Part shown: positions 1 to 12,359 of the stretch, in pieces
How the letters are laid out: each line of letters begins with the position of its first letter
How positions within the stretch are numbered: position 1 is the first letter of the stretch
NCBI GenBank assembly: GCA_030844895.1
Contig: CM061233.1
Span: 59,483,468 to 59,547,467 of the forward strand
DNA: 64,000 nt
Source: Ambrosia x helenae
Lineage: Eukaryota; Streptophyta; Magnoliopsida; Asterales; Asteraceae
Reading direction: 5' to 3'
Position numbers and translations under genes: made by a program
The notes under the pieces: model-generated
Database searches by the model: none
What the model was told of the DNA's origin: nothing
Seen by the model: the letters and a program-made list of their open reading frames with translations, nothing else

Positions 1-986
1 AAGTTTTTTTTTAACTTTTATAGTTTTTTTATTTTTTTTTCTAATAAATTGACAAAACATTAACTTTTTTTTCTTTTATTTTTTTGAACGGTGACTTTTA
101 TATTAGTGACTCAATGTCACGCTTCCTATTCGACAACCCTAGCCAAGGTCTGCCCCATATTACGCTGTCTTAACCGGGTTCGTGCTGGTGTATCAGACTT
201 GGTTACGGCGTTCCCCCAGAAACAGTACTGCCTCCACACAAGTTTCCTCGCTGGAGTAACAGTCAGTTGAAAACCGGGGTGCGGCTCAAGATCGAACGCC
301 CCTCGGTGCTTTTGTCACCATCATTGCCCGGATGCCGTATAAAATAATGAGAAGAATTGGAATTGAAACTAGGTCACAATGAGCACCACATTATCTCATT
401 GGCATTAACTTTTTTTTTTCTAGTTAACGCAACTTAATTTTTTTTTCCTATTAATAACAAACAACACCATATAGTTTATATTAGATAAATAGACCAATTA
501 TGTTACATTCGTATAGAAATAAAACTGAACATCATACCTTGTTGGTGGAATATATCGATTTTGTAGTCATCTTTTTTATTTATGAAAAACTTGTTTGCAA
601 CTCAGTGGATGTCAACGCGTGAGATAAATTTCACTCAACTTAATAAATAGAAGGTTATTTCAATAAGGAAAATAAACTTATAAAAAGAAATCTGGTAGAA
701 AAAAAAAAAGGAATCAGACCAAAGCATAAAGAAATGGATGAAACAAATGTGAATGCATTCAAAATAATTAGTCAAAGTGTAATTAATGAGTAATTAATTT
801 TATAAGGTAGGGTGTAAATGGAAAATAGGGTGGGTGTATTTAGAATATCCCTTTAAAAATATATTAGTGTTTATGTGTTCGGGAATGCTTATTTAACTCT
901 AAAAACGTTTTTTGTCAAAAGTGTTTATTGACTTATGACTTTATAAAAAATTTTTTTTTAAAAGAATGTTTAGATTAACTTGTTAT
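1..986. other. AT-rich intergenic DNA, no gene seen
   Basis: This is noncoding sequence with long T-runs. A block of higher GC content at about 100-345 begins after a T-run followed by GAACGG. A similar T-run plus GAACGG recurs at about 53280, so both may be ends of the same dispersed repeat. No reading frame of note and no RNA gene is recognisable. Confidence 0.5.
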
Positions 987-1152
987 TAGGGTTGCAAACG
1001 AACCGAACGAATACGAAAAAGGTCTTGTTCGTGTTTGTTTGTTAAGGAAATCATGTGTTCACGAACAATTCATGAACACTTACCGAACGAGATCTTATGT
1101 TCGTGTTCGTTTGTTAATTTTGTTCATGAACATTCACGAACACCATCAGACA
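987..1152 (+). repeat. Left end of a hAT-like element with GAAC-rich subterminal repeats
   Basis: The block starts with TAGGGTTGCAAACGAACC, which resembles the TAGGG-type termini of the hAT elements later in the window. It continues with many copies of GTTCGTGTTCG / CGAACA-type motifs on both strands. Subterminal motif clusters of this kind bind transposase in hAT elements. The same motif recurs at 3030-3190, so the two blocks may be the ends of one element split by the Helitron between them. I could not find a matching terminal inverted repeat or target duplication on the right. Confidence 0.4.
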
Positions 1153-2592
1153 CTAGTAGGAAACCCGCGCGATGCGACGGAAGTAACATTTCAAATTCGT
1201 ATAGTATTTGTAATAGCATCATTGTGGTGGATTTACGTCATAAGCGTTACATATGTCTAGTAACTAAAAAGATTTAACATTTAAATTGTAAAGTATTTCA
1301 AGAAACATTTGATCAAATAAAGTAATAAACGAAAGGAAAAATAAGTATTAATAAGCATAAAACTTGAAAAATAAAAGCTCAAATGTGAACTACTTGAATC
1401 ATGAGATCAATTTAGTCATACGCGTTCCAAATCTGCATGATCTCATCTATATTGTCTACCCACCATTCGCCATCAAGAGCGAACACTGAAAATTCTTGTA
1501 TATCTTGATGTTTGATTATCACATCTTTTTGTGAGGATGAGTTTCCTCCATCTCTCAATCTGAAGTGTCATCAAATACGCCTTCTTTGTCATTTTCATCA
1601 GAACTTTCTAGATCAATAACTTCTACATTTCCATTCAAAGAGCCCCTTGGATCTTTTCCCATTAGTTTCATGCATCTGATCCTTAAAATAAATTAAAAAT
1701 ATTTAATACACAAGTTAATAGAAGATGATACCCGCGCGTTGCAGCGGGATCCACAAATGGTTTGTAACACAACATTATGATATTTAGATTTTTTTGCCGC
1801 AAGTTACGCAAAAAGAATAAAAATGTGCACACTATGTTTTAACAAGTATTCGTAGAAAAAATGTGCACCGCCACTTACAACTGATTGCAATTCACCACAA
1901 AAACCATATACTCATTATTGAACAAATTTTAATAAACCAAAGGCATGTTACTGTAAAAGACCAATATGAAAAGATTAGATTTCCAACCATAGTTACGTTG
2001 AAAGGGTTTAAGAAGAAAAAAGAGTACAATTGAAATATTTGCATGCAAGAAAGTCAAACATGGTTGCAATAACATACGGTTCTTTGTGCATTATATAACA
2101 CTTGCTGCATAGTTACTATACCTTCAGAATCGTTGGTATCATTTATTCAGAAAAGGTAATTACTCTTGTTTTAAATATTGTAGAAGAAAATCGAAGTCTT
2201 TTCAACAGAACCAAGAAACGATTCAATAGGTTTATTTGCATATTCGATATGAATGCTAGAATCAGTGGTATGAAATTAAAATAATTTGGTTTTGCTTCTA
2301 AAATGGCGAGGTGGCGACATAGACGTGTAATTCAATGCATTGCAAGGGAAAAAAAAGTAAAAGGAAAAGGACTGTTGAAACTTTTTCAGATTTGGTATGT
2401 ATTACAATTGCAAAAATCCTTAAGCTGCATTAATGACTTATACCATTGGCTTTGGAGTTTGTGAGTAGGGGTATAAAGGAAAGAAAGTGGGTAAAATTTA
2501 GTGATTTATACTTGTGCCTTTTCAAATGCCATCTTAACTTTGACATTTTGGACATATTTGTCCATGTCTTCCCCTTTATAATGTAGTATAGA
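1153..2592 (-). mobile_element. Non-autonomous Helitron, minus strand
   Basis: Read on the minus strand the element begins TCTATACTACATTATAAAGG (5' TC at 2592) and ends CTAG at 1156-1153. An imperfect GC-rich stem (about 1160-1185) lies a few bases before the CTAG. The flanking bases are A before the 5' TC and T after CTAG, as expected for Helitron insertion between A and T. No Rep-helicase is seen. A coding-like stretch with an acidic, serine-rich reading lies near 1500-1680 and may be a captured fragment. A second CCCGCGCG hairpin at about 1727-1747 suggests a nested or decayed terminus. (TCTATA)n just outside the 5' end resembles the flank of the other Helitron. Confidence 0.55.
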
Positions 2593-3029
2593 TATAGATA
2601 TAGATATAGATTAATGAACACAAACAGGCGCGCATGAATACAAAGTGTTAATGAATGGAAACAAACACAAAGGGACATATATTAACTTCCAAATAATATC
2701 GAATTCACACATACTAAGAAATTAACTAGATCCACCCAAAACATAACCTAATTATGCAAACATACTTAGCACTTAACATAATATTGGTAAACATAATAAA
2801 TTAGTGTCTAAAAAACTAAGATCGCATCTTAAACTTGAAGTCTTCATTAATTGGTTATTTAAACTTGAACTCTCTATTAATTATTTATGTAATGAGTATA
2901 CTAAAAGTATGGTTTGTTGATCTTGTATAACCATATACTTACATCACATAGTTTATTTACTTATTTGGGTAAAATAAATAAAAATTAAAGAATTCAAAAA
3001 ACATTATAAAAATTAAAACCCTATTAAAC
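2593..3029. other. Intergenic AT-rich DNA
   Basis: No gene is visible. It starts with a short (TATAGA)n microsatellite beside the Helitron 5' end and continues as AT-rich single-copy-like sequence up to the GAAC-rich repeat block. Confidence 0.4.
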
Positions 3030-3190
3030 CATCGAACATAAATGAACTTAAATGAACTTAAACGAACAAGTTACCGAACATAAACGAATGAACAAGACCT
3101 TTATTCATGTTCGTTCGTTTAACTAAACGAACAAGTTTTTTTGTTTGTGTTCGTTCATTTATTAAATGAATGAACATAAACAAACTTCCG
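3030..3190 (+). repeat. GAACATAAACGAAC-type subterminal repeat block
   Basis: The block is dense in GAACATAAACGAA, AACGAACAAG and their inverted forms, matching the motif style of 987-1152. It is interpreted as the other subterminal region of the same hAT-like element, interrupted by the Helitron. No clean terminus or target duplication was found. Confidence 0.35.
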
Positions 3191-3796
3191 CTGAATAAGT
3201 TGTTTTTTAAAAAAATGTTTGGCTTAACTTATTGTGAAAATTGGTTGTATGTGCAAGTTTGTATTCCAAAAGACAAAATAAAAAAAACCAGGATTTGTAA
3301 TTTACTGAAAACAGTTTTTCAAACCATATTAAATAGCTAAAACAGAAAATGTTCCTGTTGTAGCCAAACAACTTATAGGCTTATTAGCTTTTTAAGAAGC
3401 CAGTAAGTCAATACGTCATTTTTCAACTCAATCTCAAAAACCCTATATTAATTACTTGTTAATTTTTAACTCATGTATTGTTGATACTCGATGAAAAAAA
3501 CTTAACCCAAAGTTCAATTGATTATCCAAATAAAGTGGTGTCGACACCATTGCACAAACGCACGACCCATGGGCATGTTAAACCTTGACCTTTAGACTAT
3601 GTGGTATGGAGGCGTCCTTGGCCTGTCGAGCCCGTCCAGGCCCGTCGAACACCGCCCCCGCCAGGCCTACCCCGGCTCAAACGGCTGGAAATGGACGTTG
3701 TGGCCGTCCATGGTGATTGGTTTGTTTGAAAGTGTGGGTCCCTCCTATTTAATATTATAACCGTTGCAATTAAAAAACATTTACCATTTATCCCAC

Positions 3797-3803
3797 TATA
3801 AAA
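3797..3803 (+). promoter_or_regulatory. TATA box of the SANT-like pseudogene
   Basis: TATAAAA lies about 110 bases upstream of the ATG at 3913 and is followed by a pyrimidine-rich leader, a normal plant promoter layout. The gene it served is now broken. Confidence 0.4.
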
Positions 3804-3912
3804 ACCCACATATTTTCCAAACAATTTTTACAAACCATGTTCATTTCTTCTCTAAATCTTTACCCCTTTTTTTTATAAAATCCACCAAAAACCAAAACCC
3901 TCTTCTCTAAAA

Positions 3913-4437
3913 ATGGCTTAGACTTCCGATAACGAGATCAAGTTGGTGACGGCCTTCATCAATATCAAAGGGACAACCCACGAAGAAGTAAATACGTCTT
4001 CTTTTTGGAACAACATTTTGGCAGAATACAATCGTTTAACCCAAATAAATCACCGCAACGTGGATCAACTCGCTAATAAGTGGTGGGAGCTACACAGAAG
4101 GTGTGCGAGATGGAACAACCTATTTCAAGCCACAATGGAGGTGAACCCGCTTATTACCCAAGAAACGGGAATCCAACTCATACAACAAGACTATGTGGTT
4201 GCTTACGGCAAACAATTCAGCATCCCTCATATTCAACTGGTCTGGATTACTCGGGTTTTCGAAACTATAAAAAAATTGTGTAAGCATGCTTTTCGTAAGG
4301 CAAGGAAGTCAGTGCAGGTAGGCAAGGGGTCTACGATTTATGGGTGTATATTTTCTTTCCTTTTGTCATTGAAGCAATCTTTCTTAGTGCATACCCTTAG
4401 GCGAGTAAAGAGAGAATGCTTGGTAGCAGGACAGTAG
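3913..4437 (+). pseudogene. SANT/Myb-like (PIF-Harbinger ORF1-type) pseudogene
   Basis: The start ATG is followed at once by an in-frame TAG (3919-3921), then the same frame stays open to 4437. Translation downstream shows spaced aromatic residues typical of a trihelix/SANT-like DNA-binding domain, including SFWNNILAEYNR and LANKWWELHRRCARWNNLF. Such proteins are encoded by PIF/Harbinger transposons as ORF1 and by related plant genes, where they bind DNA and help import transposase into the nucleus. The family-like part ends near 4290; the rest looks unrelated. No transposase ORF and no terminal repeats were found nearby, so this may be a transposon remnant or a truncated host-gene copy. Assignment is by motif style only. 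Confidence 0.45.
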
Positions 4438-4822
4438 GAGTTCAGTAGGCGGGCCAATAGCACGCATGCCAATGATAGCTGTCCAAGGATTGAAAGAAAG
4501 TAGTAAACCAGTCAGCTAGCTAAAGTTAGAAAGTTCAGAAGTAGCTGCTCTCCTACCTGCACATTCATCTTCCTCTCTTGCTCGACTTTCACTACCCTTG
4601 ACTATAGCATCAAAGCTAGGATATTCTTGAATAGTCTGTTGCTTTCCTTCATTTTCATAAGAATGGTGATGCATTTATTCCACCTTATCTATATTTTCTT
4701 GGCATAGCACTGCATTTGATTCTTTGGGAAGAATGACATCATCTACAGATAGGTCTTCATTAGAAAGCATTTTCAATCTATTTGCTGCAAATTTTGCAGA
4801 CCCAACAATTTGACTGGCATTT

Positions 4823-5032
4823 TTATATCATATCAGCTCTCTTCTTCATACCTGAAGGTCTCTGCACAACTTTCCAGTCATTAGCATTATCAGTCTTTTT
4901 AAGGACCCCTTTATTTCCTTCTTCTTCTTCTTCTTCAGAGGAGGCAGTCTTGGTCAACCATCTTAAGATTCGGATTATAGTTTCATAGGCGCCAATCACT
5001 CTGGTCTGAAGACCTTCGGAGCTAGAAAACCT
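4823..5032 (-). pseudogene. Unrecognised coding-like fragment
   Basis: About 70 codons are open on the minus strand between a TAA at 5035-5033 and a TAA at 4825-4823. The translation contains LQTRVIGAYETIIRILRWL followed by a run of glutamates and a Lys/Arg-rich end, which reads like real protein rather than a random frame. A second open stretch in another frame lies immediately upstream (5022-5267). I do not recognise the family. The surrounding DNA (4438-5290) has no other feature I can support. Confidence 0.25.
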
Positions 5033-6300
5033 TTACCACAAGTGGCTTTCCATAGAGGCTAGGGTTTTCTACTTTGTCTATCGGCTTATCTTGATCTGCT
5101 TTCCTTCTTCCCTTTGTTAGCAGTTTCGGTAGCAATCCTTTAATCTTACATGACTGCTTTCGAACCACGCTAGCAAAGCAAGGACAGTGGGGAATGAGAA
5201 AGATACATGCATCTAGAAGGACTATATTAGGATGGGAATTAGCGGTTAGGCATGTAGGTGGGAACACCTTTATAGATTGTTCAACGTGGGTGTAACACCC
5301 CGACCGATGGCGGAATCATCGATGTGTCATGTAGTGACGATTGTTCAATAACTCATGGACTAAAAGTGTAAATGTGAATACATTGAATTGAATAATTTAT
5401 TATATTGAAAGGAAATTACAGGATACAATAGTTCTAAAGTGACAAGTCTAGCTAAAATACAATGAAGTCAAAACCTAAATATAAATCCAAAAGCTTAAAA
5501 AAAGCGTCTCAAAACAACCTGAAACATGTACGAAAATAGTATATGTCAATACAAAAATGTATTGGTGAGCATACCCTGTTTTGAATACATATAGTAGAAA
5601 AAGTGTTTAGCAATTCATGTGCGGTACCATTTGCAATTATGTAATAAGCAGTATCCGGGTCAAAACCAACCCTAAGACAGTGTGACATGAAATTTATATA
5701 TAGTATGTGCTATTGACAATAATAATGACATACATAACAATGACCAAGGTATCTCAACAGAGTCAACAAGAGGTATATACCATAGTACTATTCATTGAAA
5801 TGACATGCCCAAACGGTTAATGATTTTGACAAGTCATAGATACACACAACTAACATAAAGCAAACACACATGAGAATTGCATTTAGTAAAAGAATTTCAT
5901 TTAGACATAGTGTACATGAGTAGCCCCAAAAGAGTAAAACATGAAAAAGAGGAAAGATATACTCACATTGATTATAATGGTGAACTTGCAAGGAATCAAC
6001 GAGGATTTAATGAATTATGCTTGAACGTTTTTAGAAAATAACAAAGACCGACATAAATTCTAAAGCTTGAGTCACGCGTCACGAATTCCTACAATAATAT
6101 TGTTGTATTTTGATTACAGTTGGTTCATGCTAGATATTTCATAGCCAATACATCCAACGTTATTTTTGTTAGAATTCAGGAATCATAATATGCAATTTCT
6201 CTATCTAGTTTTAGATAATTAGTATTACGTTATTATATACTCTTATGAAAATAACTACATAAAATAGGGATCTCATCCCCAAAAGGAATGGAATCCCTCT

Positions 6301-6752
6301 TTACAAAAAGTACTTTGATCTCCAAGATTTCTCACACTTGATAATGTTAAACAAAAAGGTGGGCTCTTTCTCGATAAGTTGAAGAACATAGCGACTCGAG
6401 CCATGCGTTTTCAACTTGTACACATGGGACAAGTCCCCTATGCGAAGATAGACACCATGCTTTTCTATAATTTTTTTGCAAACCATTAGGATTCACCAGA
6501 TCTCCGGCATGGCTTGGGCATAAGCCATCCCAGTAGTACTAAAGAAATCTTGAATAAATGGAGGGAACGGATACTTCAAACCCAATTGAAATGGAAGATA
6601 CAAAAAACAGACCCACGTAGGGGATGCAAAATCAGATCTTGCATTAGGGTCATGAAGACGAAAGACAATAGAATCAGGGAAGACCTCTGAATCTTTCAAA
6701 ACTTGAATGTCTTTGTCATAAAAGGAACAAATTTCTTATTCAGGGTGGCTCA
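6301..6752 (-). pseudogene. Antisense ORF of the Tat fragment, 'putative gypsy type transposon' (PF04195-like) domain, frameshifted
   Basis: Two adjacent minus-strand frames read as one protein. The first (about 6752-6493) includes FPDSIVFRLHDPNARSDFA and PFQLGLKYPFPPFIQDFF. The second (6486-6301) includes DLSHVYKLKTHGSSRYVL. These match my memory of a plant retroelement protein family annotated as putative gypsy-type transposon (Transposase_28), of unknown function. A frameshift or small indel near 6490 separates the halves, and a stop lies upstream near 6755. The gene runs opposite to the LTR at 7101-7921. Family assignment is from recall of residue patterns, not a search. Confidence 0.5.
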
Positions 6753-7100
6753 ACAAGTTTTGGGGGATGAAGTCATTCGAGACTATTATAGCCCCAGAAG
6801 ATATTATCGATTTTTTGACCATCCTCAAGAAATATTTTAGAAATTATGCAGGTTTAGAAGAAATAAAGAGAAGAAAGATTACCTTTTTTGATAACCTGGC
6901 ACAAATATAAAGTAGGAGATATGATCAAGATATAAATGGCAGATGATGATACTGTGTAACAGTCATTGCATGATTATAGCCGAAAAAATAGCCGTTGACA
7001 TCCTGACAGATCTCCCATCAGGATTATCAGATAAGTTCTATGATTAAAAAATAATATAACCGTGTAAGATATTAACGATAACATATTTTTTGGGGACAAT

Positions 7101-7921
7101 TGTTGGTGGTGAAAATCCTCAGGATGATTTTACCTCATATCCTTAGAATAGCATCTTCAGGATGCTGAAGGGCCTAACAGACTTCAGGATGTAACTATAC
7201 TTTAACATGTGCACTTCTTGAGGATGGACTAACAAATTATCTTTCAATGACATAATTGCAGGTACAACTAAGCTATAATATGGACTTGTAACCTCTTTAT
7301 AACGTCTATATTATGGTACTCGGTCAAAGAAGTCAAAGAAAATAGAGTTACATGTGCAAGACAAGTCCAAGCTCAAAGAAGGAGTCAAACTTGTAACCGA
7401 CAAGCATTAAAAATAGGCGAAGAAGATGGAAACCGTTGCTACAACGTCTACCTGAGATGAAACAACCACAACGGTCACTTAAAGCCTTCAAGGAACTTAA
7501 CTAACTGGCGGATTACACGGGATCTCTCGTTTGTTTTCATGTATTATAAATAGGGGATGATTGACGAGTATAGGACACACAACATACACCCGAACTACAC
7601 ATACACTCTGCTGCTCATAGAAAACTCACACACTTAGCACAAATCATTGTAATCTTAGTACACTCGTCACTCATTCATCCAAAGTTGTACCATTTTTTTA
7701 CTTCATTAATATTAACAAACAAAGGCAGGAGCCTAGACTCCTCCCGAGGTTTTATGCCGGCGATCATCAATTGATCAAGGGCTTTCCTCGTACATCAAGT
7801 GTTGTTCTTTGTGTTTTAGTATTTTCCTTACTTATTCCTTGAATCTGTTAATAGTTGCATCCTCAGGATACAACTGTCCATCCTCAGCTTTACCTTAACC
7901 ATCCCGAGCATAGTTGTCACA
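7101..7921 (+). repeat. Tat-type 3' LTR with CATCC/GGATG palindromes and a TATA box
   Basis: The LTR begins TGTTGGTGG after a purine tract and probably ends GTTGTCACA. ATCCTCAGGAT, CTTCAGGATG, CTTGAGGATG and CATCCTCAG recur through it and just upstream. TATAAATAGGGG at about 7545 is a good core promoter on the plus strand. The right end is set only by the terminal CA. Confidence 0.45.
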
Positions 7922-10900
7922 TATTTGTTTCTTTAACATCTTAACACACCATTTTTAGAATAAAACTATACTCTAAACACATTTTGACATTTATAGCACT
8001 CTACCTCACTTTTACTAATTTGGAAAACAAAGTTATTTCTAGCAAGTAATTTTTGACCAAAACAATAACAATTCTCCTTTATATTAATTTAATTTTCATT
8101 CAAGATGCACTTCAATGATCATGAAGTTGTAGAGTTGATATGATTCCTTATAAATGCAATAATAATAAGATATCATCGTTAATATTATTATAAAAATTAT
8201 TATTTAGGCTTCAAAAAAACCTATGAGTGTTACAATTCTACTCCAAATGTTACGTTAAATGACAGTTTATGAGATTTTAAATATTTTGATTAATGTCACT
8301 TTACGTCCCCAAAGTTATATTTATATTATTGGAAAAATCTCAAATCTTACAGTTTGACTGGGACGTTGACTGCAACGCTCCGCGTACCGCGGAGAGATTA
8401 ATTAACATCCTCGCGGTCCGCGGAAGCTCAAAACTACAATTTAATTATTTTAAATAAATTTTAAGTTTCCGGACTCGTTTCCTTCAGTTTCTAAGTTGTT
8501 TTAAGACCGAAACTTAAAGTTTTGAGTGTCAGTGTCTGATGTTTGTAAAACATTCGTGCTCGGGTGTAAATGTGAGTAAAAATGATGAATACTTTTACTT
8601 ATAAAAATTATAAGTTTTGATCAAATTGCGATTTTTAGTCCTTTTAGAATACGAGGGTTAAAAATGAAAATTTTCGTTTAGAAATTTTGCAAAAGTGGAG
8701 GGTGAAGGTTGTCACAGTCTCCCCTACTTTAGAAATTTTCGTTCTGAAATTCCTTTCAAGTGGAGGTTTCTATGAAACAAAAGACGTTTAAAAAGGCAAG
8801 TAGGTTTTAAAAATTACACCAGTCACGATTTGACAAAGTTTAAAGTAGTTGTTTAATATCCAAAGCAAAGGTTTCAAAATCTTTGACATTTGACCCGAGG
8901 TTAGGAAGTTGAGAGTCTACAATGAGAAAAGGTTTGAGAAAGTATGTAACTGGTGAGGGCAGGGCGTTGATATAGCAGTCTCCCCTACTTTAGAAAGGTT
9001 TCTGACCGAACTTTATTAAGAACATGCAACAAGATTTCGAATAACAGAGTGTGTAAGGGTATACAAGATTTGGTCTTTTTGTGTGGGTGGTCAAAAGAAA
9101 GATTCCTGAAAGACGAATTGAAGCTTTTGTAAAAATGTTCTTGTCAAAAATGATAGCCGTTGGTCAACGACCTATTAAAGAGGTCGGACCTAACGCTATT
9201 AAATAGGCCAATATGCAATAGAAAATAATGAGGTAGGTTCTTGGTCAGACTCCTAGTCCGCCCCCGCAGTATTGTTCATGCTTATATATAAGGTGTACCG
9301 CAGCTAACCCACCACACTACCGATACTTTGGACTCGTACTGATTGTCTACCAATAGCCTAAGTAGAATCACACACCACCCCCGTGTACCTGTAAACCCAC
9401 AATTACGTTCCGGACCGTAATCACCAGTTTATCTTACACTAGGGTGTTATGCTCTTCCACAACACTAACATAAATGATATAAGAAACAATGCGTGCAACC
9501 AAAATGTGTTAAATAATAGATACTGTGATGAAAAAAATGTGTAAGCATGACATGGTTAGAGGTTCTTCCCCTCTCGGGTTCACCTGTTAACCGGAATGAG
9601 AATAATGTGCAAGTATAAGGCACAGCTAGAGGTCCTTCCTCTTTCGGGTTCTCCCTTAAGTAACCGGACAATTTTTGTTCAGATCGTTTGGCTCTAAACA
9701 CCCATATTGATAGACTTTGAGGATTACATCGTTCCCGTCTGGTTAGAGGAGTACTCCAACCCGTATCGTACGTGGGCACTGGCTTAGACCTCATGCGAGT
9801 TATCAATTAGTATGTTCATTGTCCATGATGATGAACAAAATAACGAAAAAAATTATAACAGGGACATGCTCAAAATAGGAAAGTATGTGTACAAAATATG
9901 CGTTCAAAGGATATAAGTATAGTATAACATTTCGATTTGAAAGAACAATATAACATAAATAAAGTAAATCGCACAATTGCATAAAATGAGAATAAACGAG
10001 TTGAATTAATGCTCAAAATCAATGATGTAAGAATAAATGCTAATAAATAGTGCGAGAATAACCACAAATAACGCGTAAGAATAACCACCAATAAAAGAAT
10101 AATGCGAGAATAATCATAAATAAGATAATGCGCGAACATAACTATAGATAAAATGATGTAAGAATAAAATAATGAAATTTACTGCAAATGAGAGTGCATA
10201 GAACAGACGTATAGTCTACTGGCATGAGGGTTTAAATTTAGTAGTTTTGCATATATGCACTGTACGATAAAGGACATTTAGCAACATTCCAATGAGGATA
10301 TGTCCAATATTTTGTTAGACCAAAAGTTTTGAGACTGAGAGAGTGCAAGTGTAAAAAGATAATTTTTCGTTTATAAAAACGTAGTTTACTCGAACTTTGT
10401 GATATAGTTGAAAGAATAGTAATATTGCATGAGAATAACTTTTTAGAAATCGAAGAATGTTTTAGATTTAAAACAGGTTCACATGAAAAGATTTTGTAAG
10501 TACACACTTTCATGTATTTACGAGAAGTTGAGTTGAAACTGGGTATAAGGCATATTATTAGTCGCAAGTTTTTTTTTCCCGAAAACATATATTGGATCTA
10601 TTATATGAAAACAAGAAGGTTTACATTTGACTTGTAAATATGCAAAACAAGTTTATAAAATGCAAGAGAAAACAATATAAATCAAATGTGTTTCAAAATA
10701 CCAATATTTAAAAATGGCGTGAATGATAAAAACCAACATGTATGATACGAAAAGCTTATAATTACATAACATTTCTGAAAACAGATTTCAAGCTTTGAAA
10801 AGAAGATCGAGTCTCAGCAAGGAAAGATGATAAGGATTGTGAACAATATGTAAGTTTCTAGTCTCCACTATAGCCGGCAACCTAGCTTCAAAAACCAAAA

Positions 10901-12359
10901 TCAACGTTGAAAGTCCATGGCGCACGAATTGCTCGTGCTGCGTTGATTGAGTGAATCAACTCGGTATTTTTTTTTGATAATACGGTAGAAGTTTATGAGT
11001 TGAATACAAATGTAGAATCTGGTTTGGTTCGGGTTGATTCACTTTGATAATATTTGGAAAGTGTAGGTAGGATACGTATGAGGTTGAGTATGATCCCGGA
11101 TGCCTCGACGAATTTTGGAAAATAGGATTTTCTGTATTTAAGCATTTCTTTAACTTGTAAGTTAAAATTTCATTAAAGTTGAAAATTTTTAGTTTTCATG
11201 AAATGTTTGAGAAAGTCAAATGTTACTCGTTAGGATTGGGTAAGCTTGAAACCTTGGAAAAATTTTACGAAATTTATTCATTGAAAGATCGTTTGTTTGT
11301 AAAGATTGTTAAGGCATCTCTTTGGGGCTCATAGTGTGCTATTTGTTTCAAGGTACAAGGTGTATACCAAGTGTACTAATCTGATGAATAGGCTCCTCCA
11401 AAACTGAGTACTTTGTGCTCTTGTGAAAAGTTAACACAGGAAAATTTTGCTAAATCAATCGTTTTAGAGAGTAGTGTACCGGTGTGTATCGTGTAGATAG
11501 GCATTTATGTATGAATTTAGTCTAGCTAAAAGGAGCTAACTAGTGATAGTTGAGTATGGCTTGGGAGACTAGGCGTGGTTATGATAGTGAATCGGTATAG
11601 GATAAATGATGATATATTGTGTTAAGAGTATTGTAGACACGCGAGAGGATACAAAAGGTCACAATTTAGGAATATACTGTGACGTCGATCAATTGAGTTT
11701 GTAAACCTGATAATATAAAACAAGTTGCTTAATAAGTTTTGAAACCACGTTCGCTTTGAACTGTGTGTTGACGCAACATTCCCCGAACTGTGTGTTAACG
11801 CAACATTCCCAAAATCAGGATGTGGTCAAAGTTATACACAGAGTTTAAAAATTGAAGTCGTGGGTAAAAATGTTTTAACGCAAGAGAAGTGATGCTTTAA
11901 AAAGTCACATAGCATAAGCGTAGGTTTTAGTGCGATAATATAGTGGACAAAAAGTTTTAATAATGATGATAAAGAATCCAAAAGCGAATGATCAAAGAAT
12001 AATAGCATATGAAACAACAAGTGATGAAATTGAGTCTTCAAATGATAAACAAACATAAATACCAATAACATAAGACATTGGGATTGTTTCCATAGGAAAA
12101 TTTGACTAACCCAAGTATTTGAAATTTCCTAGTGACTTGTGGGGGCGTGCTTTAGCCTATAAGTGAATGCTCATCCCAAGAGTTCCCGGGTAGGTATACG
12201 GGTCCCTCGTCTGATTGGGATTTATACGAAATTCCAAGCCTATACAGAAAACTCAGGATACAGGCGCTCACCCTTCCAAATTACATGTGCCCCATCACTA
12301 GTGAATTTCAAAACTTTAGCGAGATTAATAAAAACGAGGTATTGAAATAAACCTTTGAG

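Larger units (their letters stand above)
6271..7921 (+). mobile_element. Tat-lineage Ty3-gypsy 3' fragment inserted in LTR A
   Basis: The sequence departs from LTR B exactly after ATAAAATAG at 6270. In plus orientation it contains an antisense ORF, then a purine tract (TTTTTTGGGGACAAT, about 7086-7100), then an LTR starting TGTTGGTGGTG at 7101. Tat-lineage elements are known to carry additional, often antisense, ORFs between pol and the 3' LTR, which fits this order. No gag or pol is present, so only the 3' end survives. The exact right boundary is uncertain. Confidence 0.5.
5291..8716 (-). repeat. LTR A (3' LTR) of G1 copy 1, interrupted
   Basis: In element orientation it begins TGTGACAACCTTCACC at 8716 and ends GGGGTGTTACA at 5291. 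About 980 bases (5291-6270) align with LTR B. The U3 part (about 7922-8716) matches the start of the LTRs of G1 copy 2. Its 3.4-kb length is inflated by the insert at 6271-7921. It holds the conserved hairpin CAATACA/TGTATTG at about 5549. Confidence 0.7.

Noticed and set aside
4438..5290. Mitochondrial DNA insertion (NUMT)
   Set aside because: The style of 4300-4600 suggested organelle DNA, but I could not identify any mitochondrial gene or known segment.
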